A program made the position numbers and the translations under genes. The notes beneath the pieces were generated by a model, which was given only the letters and a program-made list of their open reading frames with translations, was not told the origin of the DNA and did not search any database. DNA of 64,000 bases from the NCBI RefSeq assembly GCF_014189535.1, contig NZ_CP050308.1, forward strand, positions 3,027,001-3,091,000, given 5' to 3'. The DNA comes from Rhizobium lusitanum (lineage in GTDB: Bacteria; Pseudomonadota; Alphaproteobacteria; Rhizobiales; Rhizobiaceae). Positions 1 through 8,849 of this stretch are shown here, piece after piece (positions within the stretch are counted from its first letter, which is position 1; each line of letters opens with the position of its first letter).

Positions 1-321
1 GTCGGCGGCAATGTCGAGCTGGCCGGCCTCGATGCGCCCCCGGATTTTCGCCGCCCGCGCATTCTCGTTCGTCATGCCCAGCGGGTGCTGCCCGGCTTGC
101 AGGTGGGGGACGCCAAGGACTGGATGGGCCATCGCCCGGCGCTGCCCGACACGATCCCGATCATCTCACCGTCATCTCGCATTTCCGGCGTCTGGTACGC
201 TACTGGCCACGGCCATCTCGGGCTCACCTTTTCGGCGACGACAGCGCGGTTGATGGCCGATATGATGACCGGCATCACACCGGAGGTCGACATGACCCCG
301 TTCCGCATCAATCGCTACTAG
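1..321 (+). CDS. FAD-dependent D-amino-acid/hydroxyproline dehydrogenase, 3' end only
   Basis: The gene runs in from the left edge and 106 residues remain. The end has the layout of DadA/HpoB-type flavoprotein dehydrogenases: a substrate-domain stretch (DWMGHRPALPDTIPIIS) followed by the FAD-domain tail with WYATGHGHLGLT. Such enzymes oxidise D-amino acids, including D-hydroxyproline, to imino acids at the membrane. The gene is followed 10 bp later by an SDR gene and then by a proline-racemase-family gene, a context that fits hydroxyproline or D-amino-acid catabolism. The family call is solid; the substrate is inferred from context only. Confidence 0.8.
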   Translation, partial: VGGNVELAGLDAPPDFRRPRILVRHAQRVLPGLQVGDAKDWMGHRPALPDTIPIISPSSRISGVWYATGHGHLGLTFSATTARLMADMMTGITPEVDMTPFRINRY

Positions 322-331
322 GAGGAAACAA

Positions 332-1042
332 ATGTCCGAGACCGAAAAACCTGTCGCGCTGATCACCGGCGGTGGCCGTGGAATGGGTGAGGCAATCGCT
401 CGCGAACTGGCCGCCAGCGGCTATCGCCTGGCGCTGATGTCGCCTTCCGAAAGCTGTGAGAAATTGGCGGCTGAACTTGGTGGCGTCGCCTCGCGCGGTG
501 TGGCTGAAAAGGCCGAGGATATCCAGGCAATCTTCGACCTGACGATGAAGAGCTATGGCCGCGTCGACGCCGTGGTCAACCATACCGGCCATCCGCCGAA
601 AGGCGATCTGCTCGATATAACCGACGAGAGCTGGACGCTCGGCTCCGACATGATGATCCTGTCGCTGGTGCGCATGGCGCGGCTGGTGACGCCGGTCATG
701 CAGAAGCAGGGCAAGGGCGCCTTCGTCAACATCACCACTTTCGCGGCCTACGAACCGTCGCTGGTCTTCCCGGTCTCCTGCACCTATCGCGCGGCCGCCG
801 GCGCCTTCACCAAGCTCTACTCGGATCGTTACGCGGCCGACAATATTCGGATGAACTGCATCCTGCCCGGCTATATAGACAGCCTGAACCATAAGCCGGA
901 AACCGCCGACAAGGTGCCGATGAAGCGCATCGGCCTGATGAGCGAGATCGCCAAGACGGCGGCCTTCCTGCTCTCCGACGGCGCCGGCTACATCACCGGC
1001 CAGAATATTCGCGTCGATGGCGGCGTCACCCGTCACGTCTGA
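332..1042 (+). CDS. SDR-family oxidoreductase with atypical active site
   Basis: This is a 236-residue short-chain dehydrogenase/reductase. The start follows a good ribosome site (AGGAGG, 6 bases before ATG). The Rossmann cofactor motif TGGGRGMG lies at residues 12-19 and the C-terminal ITGQNIRVDGG is typical. The catalytic part is unusual: the YxxxK signature reads YRAAA (Tyr152, Ala156), the NNAG motif is replaced by VNHTG, and the Ser region is NITTF. It may therefore be a non-canonical reductase or have another role. It sits between the dehydrogenase and racemase genes, probably in one operon. The fold is sure; the reaction is unknown. Confidence 0.85.
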   Translation: MSETEKPVALITGGGRGMGEAIARELAASGYRLALMSPSESCEKLAAELGGVASRGVAEKAEDIQAIFDLTMKSYGRVDAVVNHTGHPPKGDLLDITDESWTLGSDMMILSLVRMARLVTPVMQKQGKGAFVNITTFAAYEPSLVFPVSCTYRAAAGAFTKLYSDRYAADNIRMNCILPGYIDSLNHKPETADKVPMKRIGLMSEIAKTAAFLLSDGAGYITGQNIRVDGGVTRHV

Positions 1043-1056
1043 TTGGAGTTATCGAG

Positions 1057-2094
1057 ATGAGATGGAAGCGCACGATCCAGTTGCTGGATGTCCATTGCGA
1101 GGGTGAAATCGGCAGGGTCGCGATCGGCGGCGTGCCGAAGATCCCCGGCAATACGATCGCCGAGCAATTGCATTGGCTGAACACCGACCCGAAGGGCGAA
1201 GAGCTGCGCCGTTTTCTGGTGCTGGAGCCGCGCGGTGCGCCGATCGGTTCGGTCAACCTGCTGCTGCCGGCCAGGCATCCCGACGCCGATGCCGCCTTCA
1301 TCATCCTGCAGCCGGATCAGGCGCATGCGAGTTCCGGCTCCAATTCCATCTGCGTGACCACGGCACTGCTCGAATCCGGCATCGTCGAGATGAAGGAGCC
1401 GGAAACGGTGGTGACGCTCGAAACCGCCGCCGGGCTGGTCAGGGCAACCGCCACCTGCCGCGACGGCCGTTGCGAGAAGGTCCGCCTCACCATGGTGCCG
1501 TCCTTCGTGCATGAGCTGGATGTCGAGATCGACACGCCGCAATGGGGCAGGATCAAGCTTGATCTCTGCTATGGCGGCATTTTCTATGCGCTGGTCGATG
1601 TTGGCCAGATCGGCCTGACGATCGAAAAGGCCAAGGCCGCATCGCTGGTCCAGGCGGGCATGGTGCTCAAGGAGTTGATCAACCGCACGGTCCCGGTCGT
1701 CCATCCGGAAATTCCGGCAATCTCCGGCGTCGCCTATGTGATGTTCCGGGACATCGATGCCGACGGCGCGATCCGTACCTGCACGACCATGTGGCCCGGC
1801 CGCGCCGACCGCTCACCCTGCGGTACCGGCAATTCCGCCAATCTGGCGACGCTGCATGCCTGCGGCAAGGCTAAGGTCGGCGATGTCTTCAAGTCCCGCT
1901 CGATCATCGGTTCGGAATTCGAAGTCGGCCTGCAGGCGGAGACTGAAGTGGCCGGCAAGCCCGCTATCATCCCCACCATTACGGGCCGTGGCTTCACCTT
2001 CGGCCTGAGCCAGGTGGCGCTCGATCCGTTCGATCCGATGGCGAATGGTTTTGCGATGACGGACGTGTGGGGGCCGTTGGCGGGGGAGATCTAA
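1057..2094 (+). CDS. Proline racemase family protein (probable hydroxyproline 2-epimerase type)
   Basis: The 345-residue protein has the two-lobed proline racemase fold. The second catalytic motif, DRSPCGTGNS, keeps Cys255. The first catalytic position, Cys in proline racemase, is serine here (ASSGSN, Ser93). In this superfamily a Cys/Cys pair marks racemases and 4-hydroxyproline epimerases, a Cys/Thr pair marks trans-3-hydroxyproline dehydratase, and Ser/Cys variants are known among epimerase-like members. With a D-amino-acid dehydrogenase upstream, an epimerase feeding that enzyme is plausible. The gene starts 14 bases after the SDR stop, with GGAG before the ATG. The family is sure; the exact substrate is inferred. 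Confidence 0.85.
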   Translation: MRWKRTIQLLDVHCEGEIGRVAIGGVPKIPGNTIAEQLHWLNTDPKGEELRRFLVLEPRGAPIGSVNLLLPARHPDADAAFIILQPDQAHASSGSNSICVTTALLESGIVEMKEPETVVTLETAAGLVRATATCRDGRCEKVRLTMVPSFVHELDVEIDTPQWGRIKLDLCYGGIFYALVDVGQIGLTIEKAKAASLVQAGMVLKELINRTVPVVHPEIPAISGVAYVMFRDIDADGAIRTCTTMWPGRADRSPCGTGNSANLATLHACGKAKVGDVFKSRSIIGSEFEVGLQAETEVAGKPAIIPTITGRGFTFGLSQVALDPFDPMANGFAMTDVWGPLAGEI

Positions 2095-2097
2095 ACA

Positions 2098-2529
2098 CTA
2101 TCCCGGATAGATCACGCCCTTGCGCAAAATGATGTTCCCATAGAGCCGTGGCTCGCTGGTCTGCACCAGCGCATGCGTCTGCTTCACCCGCTCGTAGAAT
2201 TCCGCCGGCAGCAGCGGCACGACCTTGATGTCGGGGACATGTCGAGCGCAGACCTCGATCATCTCCGCGTGCACGGGATCGACCACGTCGCGGTCCTGTT
2301 TCACCGTTGCGCGGAAAATCGCCTGCGGTACGAAATCGTCGATCGGCAGGACGCTGAGTATGGCGTCGAGCACCCGCACGACGCCATGGCCGTCGAGGCG
2401 GATGAGGCGGCGGGCGTGTTCGAGGCCCGGATAATTGCCGTCAACGAGGGCGATTTCGTCGCCATGGCCCATGGCGCGCAGCGTCGCCAACAGCTCGGGG
2501 CTCAACAGCGGGTCAATGCCCTTCAGCAT
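2098..2529 (-). CDS. fucU: RbsD/FucU family sugar mutarotase
   Basis: This 143-residue protein matches the RbsD/FucU mutarotase family in length and motifs: MLKGIDPLLSPELLATLRAMGHGDEI at the N-terminus, written here in two parts around the conserved His of GHGDEI, and a C-terminal sugar-ring pocket ending in LYGNIILRKGV. Such enzymes interconvert alpha and beta anomers of monosaccharides in the cytoplasm, which helps feed sugar kinases. Its start overlaps the end of the upstream ROK regulator gene by 17 bases, so the two are translationally coupled. The neighbouring fructose transporter suggests a sugar role, but which sugar is not visible. Confidence 0.8.
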   Translation of the reverse strand: MLKGIDPLLSPELLATLRAMGHGDEIALVDGNYPGLEHARRLIRLDGHGVVRVLDAILSVLPIDDFVPQAIFRATVKQDRDVVDPVHAEMIEVCARHVPDIKVVPLLPAEFYERVKQTHALVQTSEPRLYGNIILRKGVIYPG

Positions 2530-3760
2530 GCTCTATCTCCTTGAAGAGGATGTTTTGGTCGATGAGGTAGCGCGCAAAGATAGGCAAGCTGGCGCCGCCG
2601 ATGGCGCGCGCCTGCGGACCGACCGCGCCTTCGATGATTTCGGGCATGACGACGCCCTGCAGGTCGAGTTCGGCGACCGCCTTGATGGTGGCGCGTACGA
2701 TCCGTTCGCGCACCCAGTCGGGAAAGCCGCCATCGATGACGGCGGCGCTGAAATCGATGACCGAGGCGGCCGCAACGATCGCCTGTGCCAGCGCCCTGGC
2801 TGTTTCCTGGATCCAGATCTCCAGCGGTTCGCCGAAATCGATCCAGTTGTCCGCCGAATACCAGAGCGGCTGCGGATCGAAACCGTGATCCCGCAGCAGG
2901 TTTTCGAGCACGAAGATCGAGGCAATTTCGAGCAGCTGCTGGGTTTCTCCATTGCGTCCGCGTACCGGCAGGGGGCCGAGAGCGCCGGCGGTTCCTGTCC
3001 GCCCGACGAAGATCGAAGAGTTCAGAACGATACCGCCGCCGAGGAAGGAGCCGATGAAGAAATAGACGAAATCCGGATAATGCGGGCCGACGCCGAAGAC
3101 CAGTTCCGCGCCGCAGGCGCTGGTGGCGTCGTTCTGCAAATAGACGGGGTAGGGCACGCGGGTGGCGATTTCCGCCTGCAGGTCGACGCCGCGCCAGACG
3201 TCCATCGCGCCATCGGGCGCGCCGACCTCCTCCGCCCAGTTCCAGAGTTCGAACGGCGCGGCGATGCCAAGCCCGGCAAGCCGGAGGCGCTCTTCTTTGC
3301 TGAGGCGCGCTTCCAGTTCCTGAATACCTGACGTGACGAAGGACAGGATGTCCTGCGGCAGTGGATAGGGATAGATCTGATGAAGCTGCATCCGGATTTG
3401 CCCGACAAAATCCATCAGCACGAGGTCGGCGCTGCGCCGCCCGATCTTGACGCCAAAGGAGAGCACAGCATCCGGATTGAGCCGCATTGGAATCGAAGGT
3501 TGCCCGACGCGGCCGCGCACCGGTTCGCCGCGCGATAGCAGTCCGTCCTTCTCCAGCGCCCGCATGATGACGGAGACGGTCTGCGCCGACAGGCCGCTGC
3601 GCCGAGCGATGTCGGCTTTCGACAGCGCGCCGTGACGACGCACGAGCGACAGCACCAGCCGTTCGTTGTGCGCACGTACCCGAACCTGATTCGCACCCCC
3701 GCTGGGGTCGAGAATCAAAGGCGATGTCGGCGTTTCCTCATGGTCTTGCAGGGGAGACAT
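2513..3760 (-). CDS. ROK-family transcriptional regulator of the adjacent sugar locus
   Basis: The protein has an N-terminal winged-helix domain (about residues 32-75, LSKADIARRSGLSAQTVSVI) and a C-terminal ROK sugar-kinase-like domain. The start at 3760 is chosen over an in-frame ATG at 3814 because AAGGAG precedes it at good spacing; this gives 415 residues. The gene is divergent from frcBCAK, and a 24-bp inverted repeat lies between them at 3813-3836. ROK repressors of this type normally bind a sugar or sugar phosphate and control the neighbouring transporter, so it is probably the regulator of the fructose genes. That target is inferred. Confidence 0.85.
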   Translation of the reverse strand: MSPLQDHEETPTSPLILDPSGGANQVRVRAHNERLVLSLVRRHGALSKADIARRSGLSAQTVSVIMRALEKDGLLSRGEPVRGRVGQPSIPMRLNPDAVLSFGVKIGRRSADLVLMDFVGQIRMQLHQIYPYPLPQDILSFVTSGIQELEARLSKEERLRLAGLGIAAPFELWNWAEEVGAPDGAMDVWRGVDLQAEIATRVPYPVYLQNDATSACGAELVFGVGPHYPDFVYFFIGSFLGGGIVLNSSIFVGRTGTAGALGPLPVRGRNGETQQLLEIASIFVLENLLRDHGFDPQPLWYSADNWIDFGEPLEIWIQETARALAQAIVAAASVIDFSAAVIDGGFPDWVRERIVRATIKAVAELDLQGVVMPEIIEGAVGPQARAIGGASLPIFARYLIDQNILFKEIEHAEGH

Positions 3761-3812
3761 TGGCCCGCTCCTTCCATCATGGCCATGCCCTATTTTTTTA
3801 GCAAAATGCCAC

Positions 3813-3836
3813 ATCCGATTAATAATTCAATCGGAT
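3813..3836. promoter_or_regulatory. Inverted-repeat operator between the ROK regulator and frcB
   Basis: Two perfect 8-base arms, ATCCGATT and AATCGGAT, flank an 8-base AT-rich spacer. The repeat lies 53 bp upstream of the ROK gene start and about 180 bp upstream of frcB. Both its position in a divergent promoter region and its symmetry suit a dimeric ROK regulator. Binding is inferred. Confidence 0.55.
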
Positions 3837-4015
3837 TTATTTATTGACAGGGCGAAATCTTTAGGGTCAGATATATCCCGTCGAGGATGTGCGCATGACC
3901 TTGGAGGCGGTCCAGCGGGAAAAAATCTAAACGGACATGGCACGTCTTGAACCCGGACTCGAGTGTGAGCCGGAGCGGCCGGGAGACCCCGGTTTTCAAA
4001 TCTTGGGAGGATTGA

Positions 4016-5041
4016 ATGAAGAAATCTGTTATTTCCGCAGCACTCGCCGCTCTGGCGATCGGCGTCGCTTTTGCCGCGCCGGCCAAGGCTGCCGATGTTT
4101 CCGCCTGCCTGATCACCAAAACCGACACTAATCCCTTCTTCGTCAAGATGAAGGAAGGTGCGACAGCCAAGGCCAAGGAACTCGGCGTGACGCTGAAGTC
4201 CTACGCCGGCAAGATCGATGGTGACAGCGAAAGCCAGGTTGCTGCGATTGAAAGCTGCATCGCCAGCGGTGCCAAGGGTATCCTGATCACTGCTTCCGAC
4301 ACCAAGGGCATTGTTTCTTCGGTCAAGAAGGCACGCGATGCCGGCCTGCTGGTCATCGCGCTCGACACGCCGCTGGAACCGGCTGACGCCGCTGACGCGA
4401 CCTTTGCCACCGACAACCTTCTCGCCGGCAAGCTGATCGGCGAATGGGCCAACAAGACGCTCGGCGCCAAGGCCAAGGACGCCAAGATCGGCTTCCTCGA
4501 CCTGACGCCGTCGCAGCCTTCCGTCGACGTGCTGCGCGACCAGGGCTTCATGATCGGCTTCGGCATCGACCCGAAGGACCCGAACAAGATCGGTGACGAA
4601 ACCGATCCGCGCATCGTCGGCCATGACGTTACCAACGGCAACGAGGAAGGTGGCCGCAAGGCCATGGAAAACCTCCTGCAGAAGGATTCGAGCATCAACG
4701 TCATTCATACGATCAACGAACCGGCTGCTGTCGGCGCCTATCAGGCTCTGAAGGCTGTCGGCTTGGAAAAGCAGGTTCTGATCGTGTCGGTTGACGGCGG
4801 TTGCCCGGGTGTCAAGTCCGTCAAGGAAGGCGTGATCGGCGCTACCTCGCAGCAGTATCCGCTGATGATGGCAGCCCTCGGCGTAGAGGCGATCAAGAAG
4901 TTCGCCGATACCGGCGAAAAGCCGAAGCCGACCGAAGGCAAGTCCTTCTTCGACACCGGCGTTTCGCTGGTGACGGACAAGCCGGTTTCCGGCCTGAAGT
5001 CGATCGACACCAAGGAAGGCACTGCGAAGTGCTGGGGCTAA
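4016..5041 (+). CDS. frcB: Fructose ABC transporter, periplasmic binding protein
   Basis: This 341-residue protein begins with a clear Sec signal peptide ending near AAPAKAA and continues as a type-1 sugar-binding periplasmic protein ([40 protein letters not shown]). GGGAGG precedes the ATG. The order binding protein, permease, single-domain ATPase, kinase-like protein is the FrcBCAK fructose system described in Sinorhizobium meliloti. It captures fructose in the periplasm and delivers it to FrcC. A stem-loop with a T-run follows the gene and probably keeps downstream expression lower. The gene name rests on operon order and sequence resemblance. Confidence 0.88.
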   Translation: MKKSVISAALAALAIGVAFAAPAKAADVSACLITKTDTNPFFVKMKEGATAKAKELGVTLKSYAGKIDGDSESQVAAIESCIASGAKGILITASDTKGIVSSVKKARDAGLLVIALDTPLEPADAADATFATDNLLAGKLIGEWANKTLGAKAKDAKIGFLDLTPSQPSVDVLRDQGFMIGFGIDPKDPNKIGDETDPRIVGHDVTNGNEEGGRKAMENLLQKDSSINVIHTINEPAAVGAYQALKAVGLEKQVLIVSVDGGCPGVKSVKEGVIGATSQQYPLMMAALGVEAIKKFADTGEKPKPTEGKSFFDTGVSLVTDKPVSGLKSIDTKEGTAKCWG

Positions 5042-5077
5042 GCCTTATCCTGATTTTGGCATGATCCAATCCGAGAG

Positions 5078-5108
5078 CCGCTTCACACGTTTCGCTGAAG
5101 CGGTTTTT
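5078..5108 (+). terminator. Stem-loop with T-run between frcB and frcC
   Basis: CCGCTTCA and TGAAGCGG form an 8-bp stem directly followed by TTTTT. It starts 37 bases after the frcB stop, inside the operon. The likely effect is partial termination or 3'-end protection that gives an excess of binding protein over permease. A second GC-rich hairpin (CCGGCCG/CGGCCGG, 5141-5164) follows it. Confidence 0.6.
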
Positions 5109-5218
5109 CGGCTCGCGACCATGCTTTCCTGATATCAACGCCGGCCGGGCTCCAGCTCGGCCGGTTTCAACAGCCGGCGGTTTCCGCGTACAGATCGGCG
5201 CGGCAGCGGAGGAACAAA

Positions 5219-6283
5219 ATGCCCGGAGCACAGGAATTCGAAGAGGTTCTCGACGATAGCGACAAGAATGTCGCCTCGTTCGATCAACAGAATGTCTCTC
5301 TTCTCAAGCGCATGCAGCATTTCTTGCATTCGACGCCGGCAGCCGTACCGCTGATCGTGCTCGTGATGGCGATCGTCATCTTCGGTATCGCTATCGGCGG
5401 GAAGTTCTTCTCTGCCTATACGCTGACGCTGATCCTGCAGCAGATCGCCATCGTCGGCATTCTGGCTTCGGCGCAGACGCTGGTCATCCTGACCGCCGGC
5501 ATCGATCTTTCGATCGGCGTGATCATGGTTATTTCCTCCGTCGTCATGGGCAACGTCGCTGTCACCTATGGCCTGCCGACGCCGGTTGCCATTATCGCCG
5601 GCCTGGCTGCTGGCGGCCTCTGTGGACTGCTCAACGGTTTTCTCGTCGCCAACATGAAGCTGCCGCCGTTCATCGTGACGCTCGGCACCTGGAATATCGT
5701 CATGGCGACGAATTTTATCTATTCCGCCAATGAAACAATCCGAGATACCGACATCGACGAACAGGCGCCGCTGCTGCATCTGTTCGCATACAGCTTCCGC
5801 ATCGGTGGTGCGGTGTTCACCCTGGGTGTCATCGCCACGGTAATCTTGGTCCTCCTCCTCTGGTACGTCCTCAATCACACCGCCTGGGGCCGGCATGTCT
5901 ATGCCGTCGGCGATGATCCGGAGGCGGCGAAGTTGGCCGGTATCCAGACCAAGAAGGTGCTGCTGGCCGTCTACGGCATTTCGGGCCTGATCGCCGGCTT
6001 GGCCGCCTGGGTCTCGATCGGCCGCAATGGCTCGGTCTCGCCCTCATCGGCTGTGACGGATTTCAATCTTCAGGCAATTACCGCGACCGTGATCGGCGGT
6101 ATCTCGCTCTTCGGCGGCCGTGGGTCGATCCTCGGCACACTGTTCGGCGCGATGATCGTCGGCGTGGTTTCCATGGGCCTTAACATGCTCGGAGCCGATC
6201 CGCAGTGGAAAGTCCTTCTGACGGGTGTGCTGATCATCGGCGCCGTCGCGATCGATCAATGGATCAGAAAGGTATCGGCATGA
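5219..6283 (+). CDS. frcC: Fructose ABC transporter, permease
   Basis: This is a 354-residue, strongly hydrophobic protein of the RbsC-like sugar permease family, with about eight to ten membrane segments. The conserved stretch ILTAGIDLSIG after the second or third helix and the C-terminal ATVIGGISLFGGRGS are typical of this family. GGAGG precedes the ATG. The stop codon overlaps the frcA start (ATGA), so the two are translationally coupled. It forms the inner-membrane channel for fructose. Confidence 0.88.
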   Translation: MPGAQEFEEVLDDSDKNVASFDQQNVSLLKRMQHFLHSTPAAVPLIVLVMAIVIFGIAIGGKFFSAYTLTLILQQIAIVGILASAQTLVILTAGIDLSIGVIMVISSVVMGNVAVTYGLPTPVAIIAGLAAGGLCGLLNGFLVANMKLPPFIVTLGTWNIVMATNFIYSANETIRDTDIDEQAPLLHLFAYSFRIGGAVFTLGVIATVILVLLLWYVLNHTAWGRHVYAVGDDPEAAKLAGIQTKKVLLAVYGISGLIAGLAAWVSIGRNGSVSPSSAVTDFNLQAITATVIGGISLFGGRGSILGTLFGAMIVGVVSMGLNMLGADPQWKVLLTGVLIIGAVAIDQWIRKVSA

Positions 6284-7068
6284 CCGTGACAGGCGAACCC
6301 CTTCTCACCGCGCGCGGCCTCGTCAAGCGCTATGGACGCGTGACTGCGCTCGATAACGCCGATTTCGATCTCTATCCCGGCGAAATCCTTGCCGTTATCG
6401 GCGACAACGGCGCCGGCAAATCATCGCTGATCAAGGCGATTTCGGGTGCCGTCATTCCCGATGAAGGCGAGATCAAGCTGGAGGGCAAAACGGTCCAGTT
6501 TCGCTCGCCAATGGAAGCGCGCGAAGCCGGCATCGAAACGGTCTATCAGAACCTGGCGCTATCGCCGGCGCTCTCGATCGCGGACAACATGTTCCTCGGC
6601 CGCGAGATCCGCAAACCCGGTGTCCTCGGCTCCGTGTTCCGCATGCTCGACCGGCCTGCGATGGAAAAACGCGCCCGAGACAAGCTCACCGAACTCGGCC
6701 TTATGACGATCCAGAACATCAACCAGGCGGTGGAAACGCTTTCCGGCGGCCAGCGTCAGGGCGTGGCGGTGGCGCGCGCTGCCGCCTTCGGTTCCAGGGT
6801 CGTCATCATGGACGAGCCAACGGCCGCACTTGGCGTCAAGGAAAGCCGCAAGGTCCTGGAACTCATCCTCGACGTGCGCTCACGCGGCTTGCCGATCGTG
6901 CTGATCTCGCACAATATGCCGCATGTTTTCGAGGTGGCGGATCGTATCCATATCCACCGTCTCGGACGCCGACTGGCTGTGATCGATCCGAAGGAATACA
7001 CCATGTCCGATGCCGTCGCCTTCATGACCGGCGCCAAGGCTGCGCCATCGGAGACCGTGGCCGCATGA
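6280..7068 (+). CDS. frcA: Fructose ABC transporter, ATP-binding protein
   Basis: The protein is a single ABC ATPase domain of 262 residues, shorter than the usual double-domain sugar ATPases such as RbsA; this is characteristic of FrcA. Walker A is GDNGAGKSS, the signature is LSGGQRQGVAVARA, and Walker B is VIMDEPTAAL. The ATG at 6280 overlaps the frcC stop. An ATG farther upstream would lie inside frcC and is not used. The ATPase energises fructose import and the gene overlaps frcK by four bases. Confidence 0.88.
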   Translation: MTVTGEPLLTARGLVKRYGRVTALDNADFDLYPGEILAVIGDNGAGKSSLIKAISGAVIPDEGEIKLEGKTVQFRSPMEAREAGIETVYQNLALSPALSIADNMFLGREIRKPGVLGSVFRMLDRPAMEKRARDKLTELGLMTIQNINQAVETLSGGQRQGVAVARAAAFGSRVVIMDEPTAALGVKESRKVLELILDVRSRGLPIVLISHNMPHVFEVADRIHIHRLGRRLAVIDPKEYTMSDAVAFMTGAKAAPSETVAA

Positions 7069-7697
7069 GCGCCACGATTGAGGACATCGCCGGCGAGATC
7101 ATCGCGCGCGCCGGCGATACAAAACGGTTCCTGGTGGCCATCGCCGGCCCGCCGGGCGCCGGCAAATCGACCTTGGCTGACAATGTGGCCGAGGCGCTGA
7201 GGACCAAGGGTGAAAGCGCCGAGGTCCTGCCGATGGACGGCTTCCACATGGACAATGCCGTCCTGATTGAAAAGGGCCTGCTGAAGCGCAAGGGTGTCCC
7301 CGAAAGCTTCGACGTGCGCGCCTTTCTCGATATCGTCAAGGCGGTGCGCGCGGCCGATCAGGAAGTGCTGGTGCCGGTCTTCGACCGTTCGCGTGAACTT
7401 GCGATCGCCTCAGCCCGCATCGTCTCGCCCGATCATCGCTTCATCGTCATTGAGGGCAATTACCTGCTCCTCAGCCAGGGTAAATGGGCGGCACTGGAGG
7501 GCATGTTCGACTATTCGATCATGCTCGCGCCACCCATGGAAGTCCTGGAGCAGCGGCTCTGGGAGCGCTGGAAGGGCTATGAACTCGACGATGAGGCAGC
7601 GCGCGATAAGGTCTACGGCAACGACCTGCCCAACGGCCGCCTGATTCTGGAAAACCGTCGCCGGGCGGACGCCACCGTCGATATCGTGCAGGGCTGA
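7065..7697 (+). CDS. frcK: FrcK, kinase-like P-loop protein of the fructose operon
   Basis: The 210-residue protein has a uridine-kinase/pantothenate-kinase-like fold with Walker [11 protein letters not shown] at about residues 28-37, a FHMDN substrate motif near residue 60, and VIEGNYLLL, typical of this P-loop kinase group. Its start overlaps the frcA stop (ATGA). It is the last gene of frcBCAK. In S. meliloti the equivalent gene is named frcK as a probable kinase; its substrate has not been clear. Free fructose is more likely handled by the fructokinase encoded at 10295. Confidence 0.8.
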   Translation: MSATIEDIAGEIIARAGDTKRFLVAIAGPPGAGKSTLADNVAEALRTKGESAEVLPMDGFHMDNAVLIEKGLLKRKGVPESFDVRAFLDIVKAVRAADQEVLVPVFDRSRELAIASARIVSPDHRFIVIEGNYLLLSQGKWAALEGMFDYSIMLAPPMEVLEQRLWERWKGYELDDEAARDKVYGNDLPNGRLILENRRRADATVDIVQG

Positions 7698-7794
7698 GCC
7701 CCGCGATCATTTAGACATTATCGGCGATTGTTTTGCAGTGGTGGATGGTGCTATCGAAGCGCCATACCATGAGACCATCCAGAGGTTCGCGCCC

Positions 7795-8835
7795 ATGCAA
7801 AAGCTCACCATCCGCCGCCCCGACGATTGGCACCTGCACCTGCGCGATGGCGCTATGCTGGAAGGCGTGATCGGCGATACCTCGAGGCATTTCGCCCGCG
7901 CCATCATCATGCCGAACCTGGTGCCGCCGGTTGTCACCACGGCCGATGCCACGGCCTATCGCGAGCGGATCCTGAAGGCTCTGCCGGCCGGCGACCGTTT
8001 CCAGCCGCTGATGACGCTTTACCTCACCGAACACACCAATCCCGACGATGTCGAAGAGGGCAAGAAGAGCGGGCTCATCACCGCAGTGAAGCTCTATCCG
8101 GCAGGTGCGACGACCAATTCTCACGGCGGCGTGCGCGATATCGACAAGGCGATGCCGACACTGGAGCGCATGGCGAAGATCGGCCTGCCGCTCTGCGTGC
8201 ATGGTGAGGTGACGACGCCGGAGGTGGATATTTTCGACCGCGAGGCTGTCTTCATCGAAAGCGTGCTTGATCCGCTGCGCCAGCGCCTGCCGGAGCTGAA
8301 GGTCACCATGGAGCATGTGACGACCTCGGATGGTGTCGACTACATCAAGTCGGCCAACGCAAATCTCGCCGGTTCCATCACCACGCATCACCTGATCATC
8401 AACCGCAACGCCATCCTCGTCGGCGGTATCCGGCCGCATTATTATTGCCTGCCGGTCGCCAAGCGCGAAAGCCATCGCCTGGCACTGCGGGCGGCCGCGA
8501 CCAGCGGCGATGCGAGGTTCTTCCTTGGTACCGATTCCGCCCCGCATGTCGATCCGCTGAAGGAATGCGGCTGTGGCTGCGCCGGTATCTACACGTCGAT
8601 TAATACCATGAGTTGCCTGGCGCATGTCTTCGAACAGGACGGCGCGCAGGACAAGCTCGAGGCCTTCGCCTCGCTAAACGGTCCGGCCTGGTATGGGCTG
8701 GCGCCGAACGAGGACCGGATCACGCTCGTCCGTCGCGTGGAAACGGTGGCTTTCCCCGAAAAGATCGAAACCGGAGCAGGCACCGTTACCGTATTCGACC
8801 CGATGTTCCCGCTGCATTGGGACGTCGAGGGCTGA
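7795..8835 (+). CDS. pyrC: Dihydroorotase
   Basis: PyrC closes N-carbamoyl-aspartate to dihydroorotate in pyrimidine synthesis. The N-terminal [17 protein letters not shown] carries the HxH zinc ligands, [11 protein letters not shown] the lysine that is carboxylated, and FLGTDSAPH the catalytic aspartate. The start at 7795 matches the usual N-terminus of class II dihydroorotases; an in-frame ATG at 7738 would add 19 unrelated residues. The length, 346 residues, is normal. pyrE lies 0.7 kb downstream and pyrD at 44.4 kb. Confidence 0.95.
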   Translation: MQKLTIRRPDDWHLHLRDGAMLEGVIGDTSRHFARAIIMPNLVPPVVTTADATAYRERILKALPAGDRFQPLMTLYLTEHTNPDDVEEGKKSGLITAVKLYPAGATTNSHGGVRDIDKAMPTLERMAKIGLPLCVHGEVTTPEVDIFDREAVFIESVLDPLRQRLPELKVTMEHVTTSDGVDYIKSANANLAGSITTHHLIINRNAILVGGIRPHYYCLPVAKRESHRLALRAAATSGDARFFLGTDSAPHVDPLKECGCGCAGIYTSINTMSCLAHVFEQDGAQDKLEAFASLNGPAWYGLAPNEDRITLVRRVETVAFPEKIETGAGTVTVFDPMFPLHWDVEG

Positions 8836-8849
8836 GCCGCCGCGATCCT

